Program-made: the position numbers and the translations under genes
The notes under the pieces: model-generated
Seen by the model: the letters and a program-made list of their open reading frames with translations, nothing else
The model's database searches: none
What the model was told of the DNA's origin: nothing
NCBI GenBank assembly: GCA_030407085.1
Contig: CM059582.1
Span: 212,949,501 to 213,013,500 of the forward strand
Length of the DNA: 64,000 nucleotides
From: Trichopria drosophilae
Taxonomy: Eukaryota; Arthropoda; Insecta; Hymenoptera; Diapriidae
Direction of reading: 5' to 3'
In this document: positions 1-9,818 of the stretch, one piece after another
How the letters are laid out: the number at the start of each line of letters is the position of its first letter
Position numbering within the stretch: the stretch's first letter is position 1

Positions 1-438
1 GAGGTTTTCAATATAACGTTCAGAAACGGGTTGACACCCGTTTAAGAATATTGTTTTACACGATTTTAAGTTTTTTAAGTTTTTTAAGAATATTGAATTA
101 CACGATTCGGCGACTTCGAAATTTTCATTTTTTCAAACGTTAGTACGTCTAAGATCTGAAAAAGTCAAAAATCTCTGCGAAAAATGATCGCAGCGCCCTC
201 TATGACTAGTGATCTGAATTCATCTCGAAAATACCTTTCAAATGAGCCCCCACTCAAACCATGTTGCCATTTAAGATTTTTGGCCCCCCTCGTGCCCCCC
301 GCCCCCCTTGAGGTTGGGGGGCCGAAACCCCCCCTCAAAAGATAAGTTGTTTGAAAAATCGAATCACGTGTTTCGGCGATTTTTGAAAATTTTGTTCTTT
401 CGAAAGTTATTCAACCGTCCCGGGACTTTTCGTACACC
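1..438. repeat. Decayed transposon end next to a TA microsatellite
   Basis: This stretch holds no convincing gene. It ends in the block CCGGGACTTTTCGTACACCCT, directly against a (TA)n run. That ending resembles the outer end of the mariner at the other side of the window (GGGACTTTTGGATCCCCCT near 51,855-51,873), which also abuts TA-rich DNA. I read it as the terminal segment of a Tc1/mariner-type or similar element whose body lies outside the window. The internal C-rich and G-rich runs (about 280-330) are unusual for the local AT-rich composition. Family assignment is uncertain. Confidence 0.35.

Positions 439-440
<2 letters not shown>

Positions 441-510
<70 letters not shown>
441..510. repeat. 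(TA)n microsatellite
   Basis: About 30 uninterrupted TA units followed by ATGTATATAT. The tract separates the decayed transposon end on its left from an inverted-repeat element on its right and is a likely insertion hotspot for TA-targeting elements. Confidence 0.95.
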
Positions 511-511
<1 letters not shown>

Positions 512-512
<1 letters not shown>

Positions 513-722
513 TGATCATAAGGCTGTGAATTTATCTTTTATCGATAAAAATGTTTTATTCTATATAATGGCCAAAAATATGTCTTAAATGTATTATATA
601 CATGTAATATATATATACGTGTCCATGGTTATAAATAAATTTAAGACATTCTATTTTTTAAGACATAATATAGAATAAAACATTTTTATCGATAAAAGAT
701 AAATTCACAGCTTTATGATCAA
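512..722. mobile_element. Palindromic MITE-like inverted repeat
   Basis: The left arm (512-567), starting TTGATCATAAGGCTGTGAAT, is matched by its reverse complement at 668-722, ending ATTCACAGCTTTATGATCAA. A second inner pair, TGTCTTAAAT (581) and ATTTAAGACA (639), keeps the symmetry going, so the whole 211 bp can fold on itself. There is no coding capacity. Related fragments (TTTTATCGATAACAACAAAT) recur near 1,385 and 1,660, so the unit belongs to the repeat family that fills the next kilobase. Confidence 0.7.
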
Positions 723-734
723 TCTTATTCATTT

Positions 735-1775
735 TTTATATTTTACCACCAACTTAGTTTCAAAATATGTGTTTAAATACAAATTCACAGGAATTCACGT
801 AAATTGTTATAAATTTAATTTTAAAATGTGTGTTTCAATACAAGTTGATTGAAAATGATCACTATGTAGTAAGATTTGAACTTTCTGCTGACTCGTGCAA
901 AAAGTGTTATCGAGGTTGAATTTCTTATTATTTTATTTTATCCTTTTAAGCAACATAACTTCAAGTTTCACATATATCATTTTAGATTAAATTAAGGCAT
1001 GAATAACATTTTTGGTCTTAGCGTTGAACCAAACATTTTTGATCCATACGATGGAAGTAAATATTCACTTTTACAATTAATATAATTCATTTCAGATATT
1101 TTATTGTAAATTTAATTTTGAAATGGGTGTTTGAATATACATTGATTGGAAATGATCACTACGTAGTCAGATTTGAACTTTTTGCCGACACGTGCAAAAA
1201 GTCCAGTTGGCGTTGAATTTCTTATTATTTAGTTTTACCTTTTTCGACAAGATAGCTTGAACGAATCGGTTTGAAATAAACTCCTTCAAGTTTCTAGGGT
1301 TAAAACGTATCCAAAAATATGGTTATAAATAAATTTAAGTCATGAATTACAGTTTTGGTCTTAATATACAGTTATAAAACAATTTTGATCGATAACAACA
1401 AATTAAATTGACAGTTCTACAATCAATGTTATCCATTTTTTACATTTTTACACAAAATTAGTTTTAAAATATGTGTTTAAACATAAGTAGATGTTAATTT
1501 ATCACAAATGGAGTTAGATTGACCCTTTCTGGCCAAATGTTTGAAATATCGTATCGGCCTTAAATTTCTTATGAACGTTCAAAATGTATCCCGAAATATG
1601 GTTAGAGATAAATTTAAGTCTAGAATTACATTTTTGGTTTTAATATACAGTAAAACAATTTTTATCGATAACAACAAATTTAATTGACTGTTTTACGATC
1701 AATCTTATCTCTTTTTTATATTTTTCCACGAATATAATTTCAAAATATGTGTTCAAACAGTGTATGCATACATGT
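735..1775. repeat. Degenerate tandem repeat array, unit about 280-330 bp
   Basis: The block around 811-945 (GTGTGTTTCAATACAAGTTG, then GATCACTATGTAGTAAGATT) returns at 1,108-1,240 with scattered substitutions. Shorter matches of the same unit, containing TTTCAAAATATGTGTT, start near 741, 1,444 and 1,722. The spacing of about 280-330 bp and progressive divergence suggest an old tandem array or repeated insertion of one MITE family. No open frame of note is present. Confidence 0.6.
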
Positions 1776-2018
1776 CACGAATATGCGCGCCATGGGTGGT
1801 GGAAAATCTTAACCACAACATTTTCCATGGTGGCCATTGATAACCACCGGTGGTGAATCTTTGCTATCATGCGAGTGGTGGCTAATAAGAAACAGTGTGA
1901 TTCATGCTTGCCACCACCTGTGAAGGCAAATTTCCACCATATTTTCGTGCAAGCTGGGATCGGCCATAGTTTTTACAGTGTAGATCGGAATTGAAAGGAA
2001 AATTTATTTTGATAAATC
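1776..2018. repeat. CCACC/GGTGG motif-rich segment
   Basis: About ten copies of CCACC or GGTGG lie between 1,790 and 1,950. One part, GTGGTGGAAAATCTT against ATTTTCCATGGTGGCC, can form a hairpin. The layout (short motif repeated in both orientations, TTTCCACCAT at one side and ATGGGTGGTGGAAA at the other) resembles the subterminal motif clusters of some cut-and-paste elements. No gene is seen. Confidence 0.35.
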
Positions 2019-2374
2019 GGCTTCGTGGCTCAGGCGGTTAATGCACTGGACTACGAAGTCGTAGGTCGTGAGTTCCCCGTCTGGTGAACAATTTTTCGAT
2101 TTCGTTTCCAAGCAGCAGCTCGCTGTTGGTAAGACGAGCCACGTTGTTTGTGTTTACGTCTCGAAAGTATTGTTTATCTGGCGGAAATCGACTCATCACC
2201 GCTGCTGTACTTGGTGTAGGTTTCTGCAGTCCTACATTTCATACAGAAATGTGAAGTATGGCGCCATCTGTCTAAGTCGATGTGCAGCTCTTGCAAAATC
2301 ATAGTCAATAATAAGGCAACAATTGAGTAATAAGGTCGATCCCGCCCGTTAATTAATTAATTAATTAATAAAAA
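2019..2374 (+). mobile_element. tRNA-derived SINE
   Basis: The head reads GGCTTCGTGGCTCAGGCGG, with a pol III A-box-like TGGCTCAGGCGG, then an anticodon-arm-like ACTACGAAGTCGTAGGTCGTGAGTTC, where a degenerate B box would lie. A non-tRNA body follows (about 2,110-2,330), and the 3' end is a (TTAA)n tail, TTAATTAATTAATTAATTAA. This head-body-simple-tail order is the classic SINE layout. The body segment near 2,190-2,300 (GTAGGTTTCTGCAGTCCTAC and TGGCGCCATCTG) has a reverse-complement relative at about 34,970-35,065. It is not a functional tRNA gene because the T arm is degenerate. Confidence 0.6.
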
Positions 2375-4149
2375 GATTTCTAAATTCCGTACCCGACTCT
2401 AATTAGCGAATTAATATTTAAGTTTCAAATTACTAAATATTATAAACGAGCGTTGAAAAATAACTGGAAAAGTACGTCATTTATTTCCCGGTATTTTCAA
2501 ACATTAGTTATTGCAAGGACGACAACACTTTCTTAGGAAAACGTGGTTGTCGGCCAGTAGGGGGATACGGGGGGAAGACCACAGAGAGAATAATAAATGC
2601 TGAAAAGGTAAACACAAGTATACATTCGTATTATTCATGCAACGAACTATTACAATCATAAATCCACATCGCAATATTCAGGGAGATCGGTTGGGAAGAA
2701 ACGTAAACAAGGTCGTTCCCGATAACTTGGTAAGATGATTATATTTATGATATACAATTTCGAAATAGAAATTAATTATTTTCAAACGGTGCAAATTCAA
2801 ACTCAAAAATTATTTATACTAATTTTTTTTTTCAACATGAAAAACGATTTGAAATCAAAACACCAAAAAAAAAAAAATGATTTACTAATCTCTCGAAATT
2901 TAATAATATAGTAATATTATTCAATAATTAGTATTCAATAATACTCATAAGTGGGAGTCTGGTTCGGGACAACAATGCGTACGTCGTATGACGTCACGCT
3001 ATCTCCAGGCCAGCTTACGGTATCGCAACATTTATTGATAGAGGAAGAGGAGTAGCGAAGGAAATTCCAAGGACGGACAAGGAGACACATTAAATATAAA
3101 TATCCTCTTTTCTCAATAACTATATCGAAATCTTATTAGATTCCCCACCAGGGATGCCATTTTATAACCCTCAAAAGGGAATCGAAATAAATTTACACCA
3201 CGGATTAATTTAATATCGATGTATTTTCGGAATACTCTACCATACAATATTTTACAGGTCGCCTACGGCGCGGGTCCTTATCTCGCGAATGGGATCGTTA
3301 CAAAAAAAATGAAATGACCGGAGAAAACTTATCGCAGAGGCGCGAGAATAACCAAAAGGGCGAAGCAAAACACCAAAATAAGGGGGGGGGGGGGTGTGCG
3401 CGCAATTACAATTCCCGAAACACCGGGTACTCACGGTTGCTGGTTAACTCACAAGGTGATGACCAGAAATCGGGGTCCAGAATGGTTCCAGAACGGGTCC
3501 TCCTCGACACGCTGCTGCGGCACTTGGCACGAATGTCGAACACCAAGCGATGCACTACCGAATGGTTCACTGTTCGCGTGTGCGCAGTATATCTCAGGGA
3601 ATAAGCTGTCCTCGACTGAGCAAAGGGTTTTACTCGACTGATCCTTGAAGCGCGCTCGAGCGTCTCCTCGACGATTCTGCAGTGGCGCCACCTCGGGGCC
3701 CGATGTTGGGGCGATCCGTGGAAGGAGGGAGAACGCGTGGTGGTCCTGCTGCCCGCTCGTCCCGGCTTCTCCTTCGGAGAGAGAGAGAGAGATAAGGGAT
3801 CGTGTCGATTGTCTCGGCTTCTATCTTCGGAGAGAAGGAGAGAGAATTCCCGGCGTCACTCGTCTCCGTATGTGGGGAAGGAACTCCCGACCATGGTGTA
3901 AAGATACAAGGTGAAGTAGTTAGGAGTTGCGCACTGGCAAAATGAACCAGCCAATCGCTGTACGGGCAGAAAGGCGGAAAGTACATGTGCTTGAGTTGCT
4001 TATGTGAGTGCATGGTGTTTGATAGTGTGTCTCTGTGTGGCTATACAAGATATAAACAAACAAACCCGGTCTGTCAAGATAACCTTATTGTGATCCGAAG
4101 TGAATATCGTAAACTGCATATTTATTTTTACGGCATGCCGTTGTGAGCG
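2375..4149. other. Intergenic, no gene recognised; GC-rich patch
   Basis: 2,375-3,240 is AT-rich with nothing recognisable. 3,240-3,960 is clearly GC-richer and contains a G12-type run near 3,380-3,395, GA-rich microsatellite (3,777-3,792), and a TGGCGCC (3,683-3,689) resembling a retroelement primer-binding site. Short overlapping open frames on both strands there have no recognisable motif. It may be a decayed LTR-element fragment, but I could not find paired LTR ends. Confidence 0.4.
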
Positions 4150-4288
4150 GTTCGACATTGCAAACGTCGTTCAACAGGCTTGAAAGAGAATAACACAAAA
4201 TTATACCTCTTTCCAAATGATCCAGATCTTCAAAAGAAGTGGCTCGAGGCTTGTGGTCGACAACAGGGAGAAATGAAAATCAACACTG
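4150..4288 (+). CDS. THAP-domain exon fragment
   Basis: The translation contains LYLFPNDPDLQKKWLEACGR, which fits the central part of the THAP zinc-finger domain (FPxDPxLRxxW core). The exon ends ACTG|GTAAGAC, a good splice donor, at 4,288/4,289. The N-terminal zinc ligands would lie upstream and are not clear, and no downstream THAP exon (second C and H ligands) was found within the next kilobase. THAP domains bind DNA and occur in P-element-type transposases and in host transcription regulators. I cannot tell which this is. It may be a dead fragment. Confidence 0.45.
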
Positions 4289-5053
4289 GTAAGACATTAT
4301 TTATTTATATATTTTATTTATTTATTTACATAAATGGGCAAAAAGCCATTACATCTCAAGGCACCTGTTAAGAATAATTTTATTCAGGTAATCATCAATT
4401 TTACATTTTTCGCATCTCTTCAAAACGCATGCGTAAAAATAAAGAACTGAAAATTACAGTTCAACGCCTGAACTGTACTAAAACTACATTGTAAAAAAGG
4501 GAAATGAACTTTACAAATGGGTTGTAAAAAAAAATATTTTTTTGTTACTTTTGCATTTCTTAATATTTTTATTATTTTTCGGCACAGTATACGTAATGCA
4601 CGACTGTACGCAATTTTTTATTTTATTTTTCATTTACGCACATGTGCGTAACGAAAAGTACTGTTCAACTCGTGTGCAAACATTTTTTTGGTAAACCTTC
4701 GGATTAGACACTTGTTCGAAATTGCAAAAAGTACAACAAATTTTTTATGTATTTTTGCCTCCTGATCACGAATATAACAATAAAAAGTGGCGCTCGGCAA
4801 AACCTTGTCCGCCATCTTGAAAAAACCGCAAAAAAACGCGATTTTTTGCGGTTTTTTGCATTTATCTTGAAAAATACGAGTCTGAGAAAAAAATATATCA
4901 AATAAAAAAGGTAGAGAATTGAATTCTCTGCAAAAAAGGTTAGATACATTTTTTTCCTAGTCGCAATGGAAAGCCCGTAAAATATCGCTGAAAGTTGGTA
5001 ATCCTAAGAATAACGATCGTGACCGAGGATTCACCTACGTGAATTATATGTCC
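4289..5053. other. AT-rich non-coding stretch with a strong hairpin
   Basis: No gene is supported here. 4,819-4,858 contains AAAAAACCGCAAAAAA followed, after a short CGCG-centred loop, by TTTTTTGCGGTTTTTT, a near-perfect hairpin. Two further motifs, ATGCGTAAA (about 4,430) and GTGCGTAA (about 4,644), match the GTGCGTAA-type repeats at 40.4, 53.7 and 54.4 kb. Confidence 0.5.
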
Positions 5054-5275
5054 CTATAATTGTACAACGATAATGTTCCTGTCTGCTACGTATTTATTTT
5101 GTATAAATACGTACCCAGAGTGCGCCACGGGGAGGCCAGGAACTATGCACTCCATGTGTATATGTGCGTGTATGTGTGTTCGTGTACGCGCGTGTGTGCG
5201 AGTGTATGCGTATACGTGTGCACGTGTGTGTTTGTTTGTGTGTGTGTGTGGGTATGTATTTGTTGCGCGTTGTGA
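5054..5275. repeat. TG/TGCG-rich simple repeat and hairpin
   Basis: 5,150-5,260 is an impure (TG)n/(TGCG)n tract that produces spurious open frames on both strands (VCVCV or HTHTH type). Just before it, ACGTATTTATTTTGTATAAATACGT (5,088-5,113) forms a hairpin. Neither is coding. Confidence 0.75.
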
Positions 5276-5288
5276 TTTTTCAATCTTA

Positions 5289-6230
5289 TTAATCCTCGCT
5301 CTCCTGCAATTCATCGTGCGATATTACCTCCTGAAAATCCGCAATTATTCGAAAAAACACGTCAATTCTTTCCCTTGGAGAATATGCACGCTTGAACAAA
5401 TATTCCGCCAAGTAGGTATGCAATTGTTCTTCCGATGTTCCATATTTAGAAATATTGGCGCGAACTTCTCTCCATGTGCGCTCTATGGATTGCGTATGCG
5501 CGCCAGATTCAGGATCTACAAAATTCATACTGTGATTCACCGATAAATGAATGAAACCCTTTTCGGATAAGCAGTTGTACGCTTTCCATTTGTCAGAAAT
5601 GACGCGAGTTCCGGGAAGAATCCATTCTTTTATACACTGAAGATGGGTATCGCTTGTCCGATCTTCAACGGGTACGATAAAAATCTTTTTTGACTCGCGC
5701 ATGTACCCACCGAACACCCATTTCCCTTTAACTAATCGCCCTCTGTTGTATTTTCTCTTCCCAAATTTCGCCTCATCTATTTCTACTGTCTTATCAGGTC
5801 CTCCCAGTTTTTCAGAATTTTTTTCCGCCCAGTACACGCATACCTCCCGGCAGTATGAACTCTAGTTAACGATTGTTTCCGAAGACATTCCTAGATCATT
5901 AATGATATAGTTCCATCGTGGAACTGGGATCCACAGAAAGTGTGCAACAAATATGCAAACTTTTGAAAGCGTTAACCGAGTATTAGATAACCACGTACCA
6001 ACTCTTACGATTTGCGAAAAGTTACACTGCCTACCTTTCTTTTTCTTATTTTGGGGTACCATCTTGTGGCATCGAAATAATAACGTATCTTTGTTTAAAG
6101 CCATCATTGCATTACACTTTGGACATTTCAACGTGTTTTTTAAAATATTGCGGGAAAGTAAAAAATCCACGCAGAATTTTTCATTGTAAGCGAGGTGGAT
6201 AAATCGACTGCGAAATCTCGCTAAAAACAA
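5289..6230 (-). pseudogene. Merlin/IS1595-type (ISXO2-like) transposase with one in-frame stop
   Basis: The frame starts near 6,230 and ends at 5,289, about 313 codons, the normal size for Merlin-superfamily transposases related to bacterial IS1016/IS1595. The N-terminal part has a zinc-ribbon CPKCNAMM...C. The C-terminal part is a DDE nuclease: first Asp in VEIDEAKFGKRK, second in VISDKWKAY, and the GAHTQSIERTW block with the Glu. A single TAG at 5,864-5,862 interrupts the frame between the two halves at the position where this family usually has Trp. The frame continues without shift on both sides, so one substitution explains the break. No convincing terminal inverted repeats were found. 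The element would be recently inactivated. Confidence 0.8.
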
Positions 6231-6817
6231 TAGAAAGTTTCATTTAATTTTCACTAGGCGCACCGTGGACGGATAAAATATAGGAAAATGTTTGAATTTT
6301 TAATTTCAAAAAAATATCATCAACTTTTTCGTATTATACGTTAATTTTGAAAAAAAATTAAAAAAATGAACATACATGCTTTACATGTTCGTATTATAAT
6401 TGATTGTGAAAGGTTTACCGTTTTCTTATGACAGATTTTAAAAATTCGAAATGAACAAATTTACAATTGAAGACGGAAAAATTGAGATATTTTGCCACAA
6501 ATTTAAAATTAAATGCGTTCTTAGTACTTTGTTATTCTGAGCGATCTTTCAATACAAAATTGTAAAAGTCTATTAATCACGTGATTGCTATTTTTCCAGT
6601 TTTTTGAAATCGTCCTCCCCTTAATCTGGCATGGATCGACTTCAACAACTAATCAAACCTAAGTTAGGCCATGACAAGTTGAAAAAGAGGTTCAACTTTT
6701 AAATCTGTCTTACCGTTCGCCAGTTGCAGCTTATAAAAAAACTGCATACATACGCAGAGGAGACCGAGACGAAGCCGTTGGCCGGGGCAAAGACGTTTGT
6801 TCGCGGGCATACTTTAC
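6231..6817. other. Non-coding; contains a dispersed repeat copy
   Basis: AT-rich sequence without a supported gene. 6,605-6,725 (ATCTGGCATGGATCGACTTC, then GTTAGGCCATGACAAG and TTCAACTTTTAAAT) is a diverged copy, in opposite orientation, of 63,715-63,830 at the far end of the window. The shared part of about 110 bp is probably the end of a DNA element. Confidence 0.45.
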
Positions 6818-7078
6818 CTGTCGCATGATTGTCAATTTTCGATTCATAATTGACCAGAACAATGGATGTCTTTGCATTAATCGACATGCTGGCAGGAGAA
6901 AGGGTTCCCGCGCTCGTCCTACGCTTATCGAGCTGAGTCTCCCTTCTCTATAGTAATTTTCATCGATAGGCGTGTTCAACAAATTTGGAATTCTTCCGGA
7001 AGTTGGTTGACTACTGCGCTTGGAATCGGCACGCACGCTTTTCGCTCTCGCCACGGAACTTTTTCCTTTTTCGGTCAT
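6818..7078 (-). CDS. Possible first exon of an unrecognised gene
   Basis: An ATG at 7,078 opens a frame rich in Arg, Lys and Ser (MTEKGKSSVARAKSV...) of 87 codons that reaches ATGCGACAG|GTAAAGT, a good splice donor at 6,818/6,817. No domain is recognisable and no following exon was identified, so its status rests on the open frame, the donor and the basic composition only. Upstream sequence (7,080-7,330) is more GC-rich than average and could hold a promoter, but could equally belong to the retroelement leader to the right. Confidence 0.25.
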
Positions 7079-8200
7079 CTTATCACGAGGCTCATGGACT
7101 CGTGTCCATGCTTCTGATCATTTTCGCGTCCAATTACTCATCTGTGAAATAGTAAATTGGAAGGAATAAAGCACCCCGTGCTCGTGTTCGTTCCTAGAAA
7201 ACTAGGTGATGGCGTCGACCTAGCACGTGTCTCGCGGAAAATAAACGCGTCCTTTACTTTTTCGAATCACGCTAGTCGCCCTCAATTCAATAGTCATTTG
7301 CATTTAATTGTAACTACGGCGTGAACTTTAGTGTAACATTTAAGTGTCTAAATTATACTGAGTGGAACTAAATTTAAGTGGCATTTTCTTTCTCGCTCCC
7401 TATCTTATTAAATTCTTAATCTTCGCCCAACCAGCCAGTAATCCGGTGCTACGGACGATCGTCCTTTACGAACGTCCACGCAAACATCTGGTCCTTCGAG
7501 CCGGATATTGTGGATACGAACGATTCTTTATAGAATTAAAAAAGGGAGTTTAGAAAAGGAAAATTAATTGAAAAAAAAGGAAAAACTAAAAGTGTGCGCG
7601 AAAGGAACGCTGAAAATAGAGCCATTTTGATCGCGTTGCGACCTTTCGCCCCTCATAAGTGTTCGCACATTCAAATTGTGCGCGCTGCGCCCATTGGACC
7701 TCGCTCATCCTGACGTCACTCGAGACGCCAAGCTGCTTCGGTCGCCTCGTTGAACAACAGCGGACCCCTCTACGCCTTCACGCCTACCTCCAATTACAAG
7801 CTCCAATACACGCGGGATACACGGAACGCTTTTGCTTCAGTCGGGGCCATCTTGGAAGCGCCTGCCCACTCCTCTTCGCTACAACGACTCTCTACGTGAT
7901 CACGGCGAATAACACAGCTGAGATCGAGCCAACGCTCACGGAGCAGTTGCCGCCATATTGTTAGCCTGTCCCCCCTCGTCGGTAGTGTCGTATGTAATTA
8001 AGCAGCGGTCCGCGAGTGACATTCACGTTTAAATTTCGCTGTTTTGAGCTGCGATTATTTTAGCTGCATTGCATTAAAAGTGAATGGTGTTTCTTTTGTT
8101 CTAATTTTATATAGACTTTCCTTTTAAGGCTTGCTAATCAATCAAAGTGAACATTTGGACAGCTTTTTTTTCTTGTTGAAAATAAAATCGTGTTACTACG
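7079..8200 (+). other. Probable 5' LTR/leader region of a BEL/Pao element
   Basis: This stretch lies directly upstream of a BEL/Pao gag start and is GC-richer than its surroundings. By position it should hold the 5' LTR, primer-binding site and leader. I cannot fix the LTR ends because no second LTR is in the window. Small open frames at 7,362-7,553 and 7,659-7,964 show no motif and are probably not genes. Confidence 0.35.
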
Positions 8201-8890
8201 ATGTCAGACGGGGGAACTTTTACCTTAGGCGTTCCTACCAAGCAGTCGCGCGTGACGTCACCGACTTCGCTATCGCGCCTAGTCACGATGCAGCTAATGC
8301 AATTTGATACTCTCAAACGAATTTGTGAAACGATCGATAATTTAACGAAAGAAACCGTAACCTTTGCACGAATCAATAATTTACAAACCAAACTGGATAT
8401 TGTTTGGTCTTCGTGTCGCGATGGACATGTGAACATTATGTCCGCCAATGCTGATGCCTCAACGTCAGTAGCGGACTATAAAAACAAGAACGAATTTGCT
8501 TCTCATGAGACGACTTTTTTAAATTATTCAGATAAGTTGGCGATCCTTATTTGGCCACCCCGACCATTTTGACGACGGAGGTACCCAGGCCATCGATTCC
8601 TCACTCGCATACTCTGGAGCGAATTCGAATTCCGACGTTCTCGGGTGACCGTAAGCAATGGCCAAGTTTCAGGGACCTGTTTTCCTCCTTGGTAGTTAAT
8701 GCACCAGGACTATCAGCGGTGGAGAAGCTCCACTACCTGAAGACGAGCCTAGTGGGTAACGCACTCTCAATCATCTCCAACGTCGACGTCGTCGGAGGCA
8801 ACTTCGAAGCTGCGAGGAGACTCGTCTACGACCACTTTCAAGATGTCCCGGCCTTGATTACCGCTCAAATTGACTGCCTAATTGATAAAT
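8201..8890 (+). pseudogene. BEL/Pao retrotransposon gag, truncated and frameshifted
   Basis: The second half encodes the DUF1759 gag core: IPTFSGDRKQWPSFRDLF, ALSIISNV and LITAQID. It is preceded by the usual variable N-terminal region starting MSDGGTFTLG. The two halves are in different frames (switch near 8,535-8,555), so at least one indel has occurred. The frame then stops abruptly at about 8,888 in an A-rich tract, and neither the zinc knuckles nor protease or reverse transcriptase follow. This is therefore a 5' fragment of a dead LTR retrotransposon. Gag would form the cytoplasmic particle that packages element RNA. Confidence 0.8.
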
Positions 8891-9003
8891 TAAATAAAAA
8901 AAAAATAAAAATAAAAATAAAAACAAAACAAAACAATAAGTCAATGACAATGAATATCAGTTGTACACGTCTCTTTCAAAAATTCTGAGAATTAAGCAAT
9001 GTA
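8891..9003. repeat. A-rich tract ending the gag fragment
   Basis: The gag frame runs into an impure (AAAAT)n/(AAAAC)n tract (8,890-8,940). Its position exactly at the truncation point suggests a rearrangement or retro-copy junction. The rest up to 9,003 is unremarkable. Confidence 0.5.
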
Positions 9004-9578
9004 CACTGAGAGAAAGGATCGTTTGTTGTAAAAAAATATCATTGAATTGCAAAGTTGAAATTGTTCTTTTAATGTAAAGATGGAATTGTAATGTTAAATG
9101 CGATTCATATAATATTAGCATTTTATTTCTTATATCAGAATTGACCATTTCTTAATAGTTAAGAAACGTATACTTTGAACTCGACAGCTGCGCAAATTCA
9201 CAAATAAGACATGGAACAGGTCTCTTATACGATGTATTTGTTTATAAAATAAGCATATTTAATATTATAAACAATATCTTTAATTTATTTCTTTTCACAA
9301 TAACAATAACCACCGAATTGCAATGGCGCTCAATCGTTCTTAACAAACCAAACAAAGCAGCCGGGTTGTCATTTGAGGTTATGTTACGATGCGTATCGGC
9401 TCCAACCTTACATTTTGTAGCTATTAAGAAATCATTACTTTATAGATACAAACTCGTAGTAAACAAGCGGTTTCTTAACTATTAAGAAATGTTTTGTTGC
9501 ATTTAATAGATATTTCTTAAGATATAAAATGCATTGTTTGTGTTACGATTCCGTAACTATAGCAAAAACACCGATGAA

Positions 9579-9818
9579 TTAGCCGAGACATACGAAAAAA
9601 ACAAATTGATAGACTTTTAGGAAATCACAAGCAGCGCTTCCTATTGCTTGTACTAATGTATTAACACACTCTCGCTCACTAGGCAACATGACAATCTGTA
9701 GAGAAAAACCTGAATTATCGATCTCGACAGGTAGATCCCGAACCAATCCCTTCACCTCTCTGTAACCGATACACAAGTTAACTACATTATCGACAAACAT
9801 AAACATTGGTAGAAAAAC
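9579..9818 (-). CDS. Exon-like open frame of unknown function
   Basis: An AG acceptor after a pyrimidine-rich tract (ending at 9,819) opens an 80-residue frame, VFLPMFMFVDNVVNLCIGYR..., that closes at a stop at 9,579. Its composition is protein-like (balanced, with a conserved-looking RDLPVEIDNSGF segment). I do not recognise a family. It lies just inside the left end of the inserted element, so it may be a captured host exon or a remnant of element coding sequence. No other exon could be joined to it. Confidence 0.35.
   Translation of the reverse strand, partial: VFLPMFMFVDNVVNLCIGYREVKGLVRDLPVEIDNSGFSLQIVMLPSERECVNTLVQAIGSAACDFLKVYQFVFFVCLG

Noticed and set aside
308..529. Open frame with a YIYIYI tail
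   Set aside because: Generated by the (TA)n microsatellite; no motif.
2021..2092. Possible tRNA gene
   Set aside because: The T arm and acceptor stem do not close, and the sequence continues into a SINE body and (TTAA)n tail.
3683..3710. TGGCGCC followed by GGGGC, like a retroelement primer-binding site, with TGTTGGGG as a possible LTR start
   Set aside because: No paired LTR, no target duplication and no coding region on either side.
5054..5546. Open frames in TG-rich sequence on both strands
   Set aside because: Simple-sequence translations overlapping the 3' part of the Merlin transposase on the other strand.
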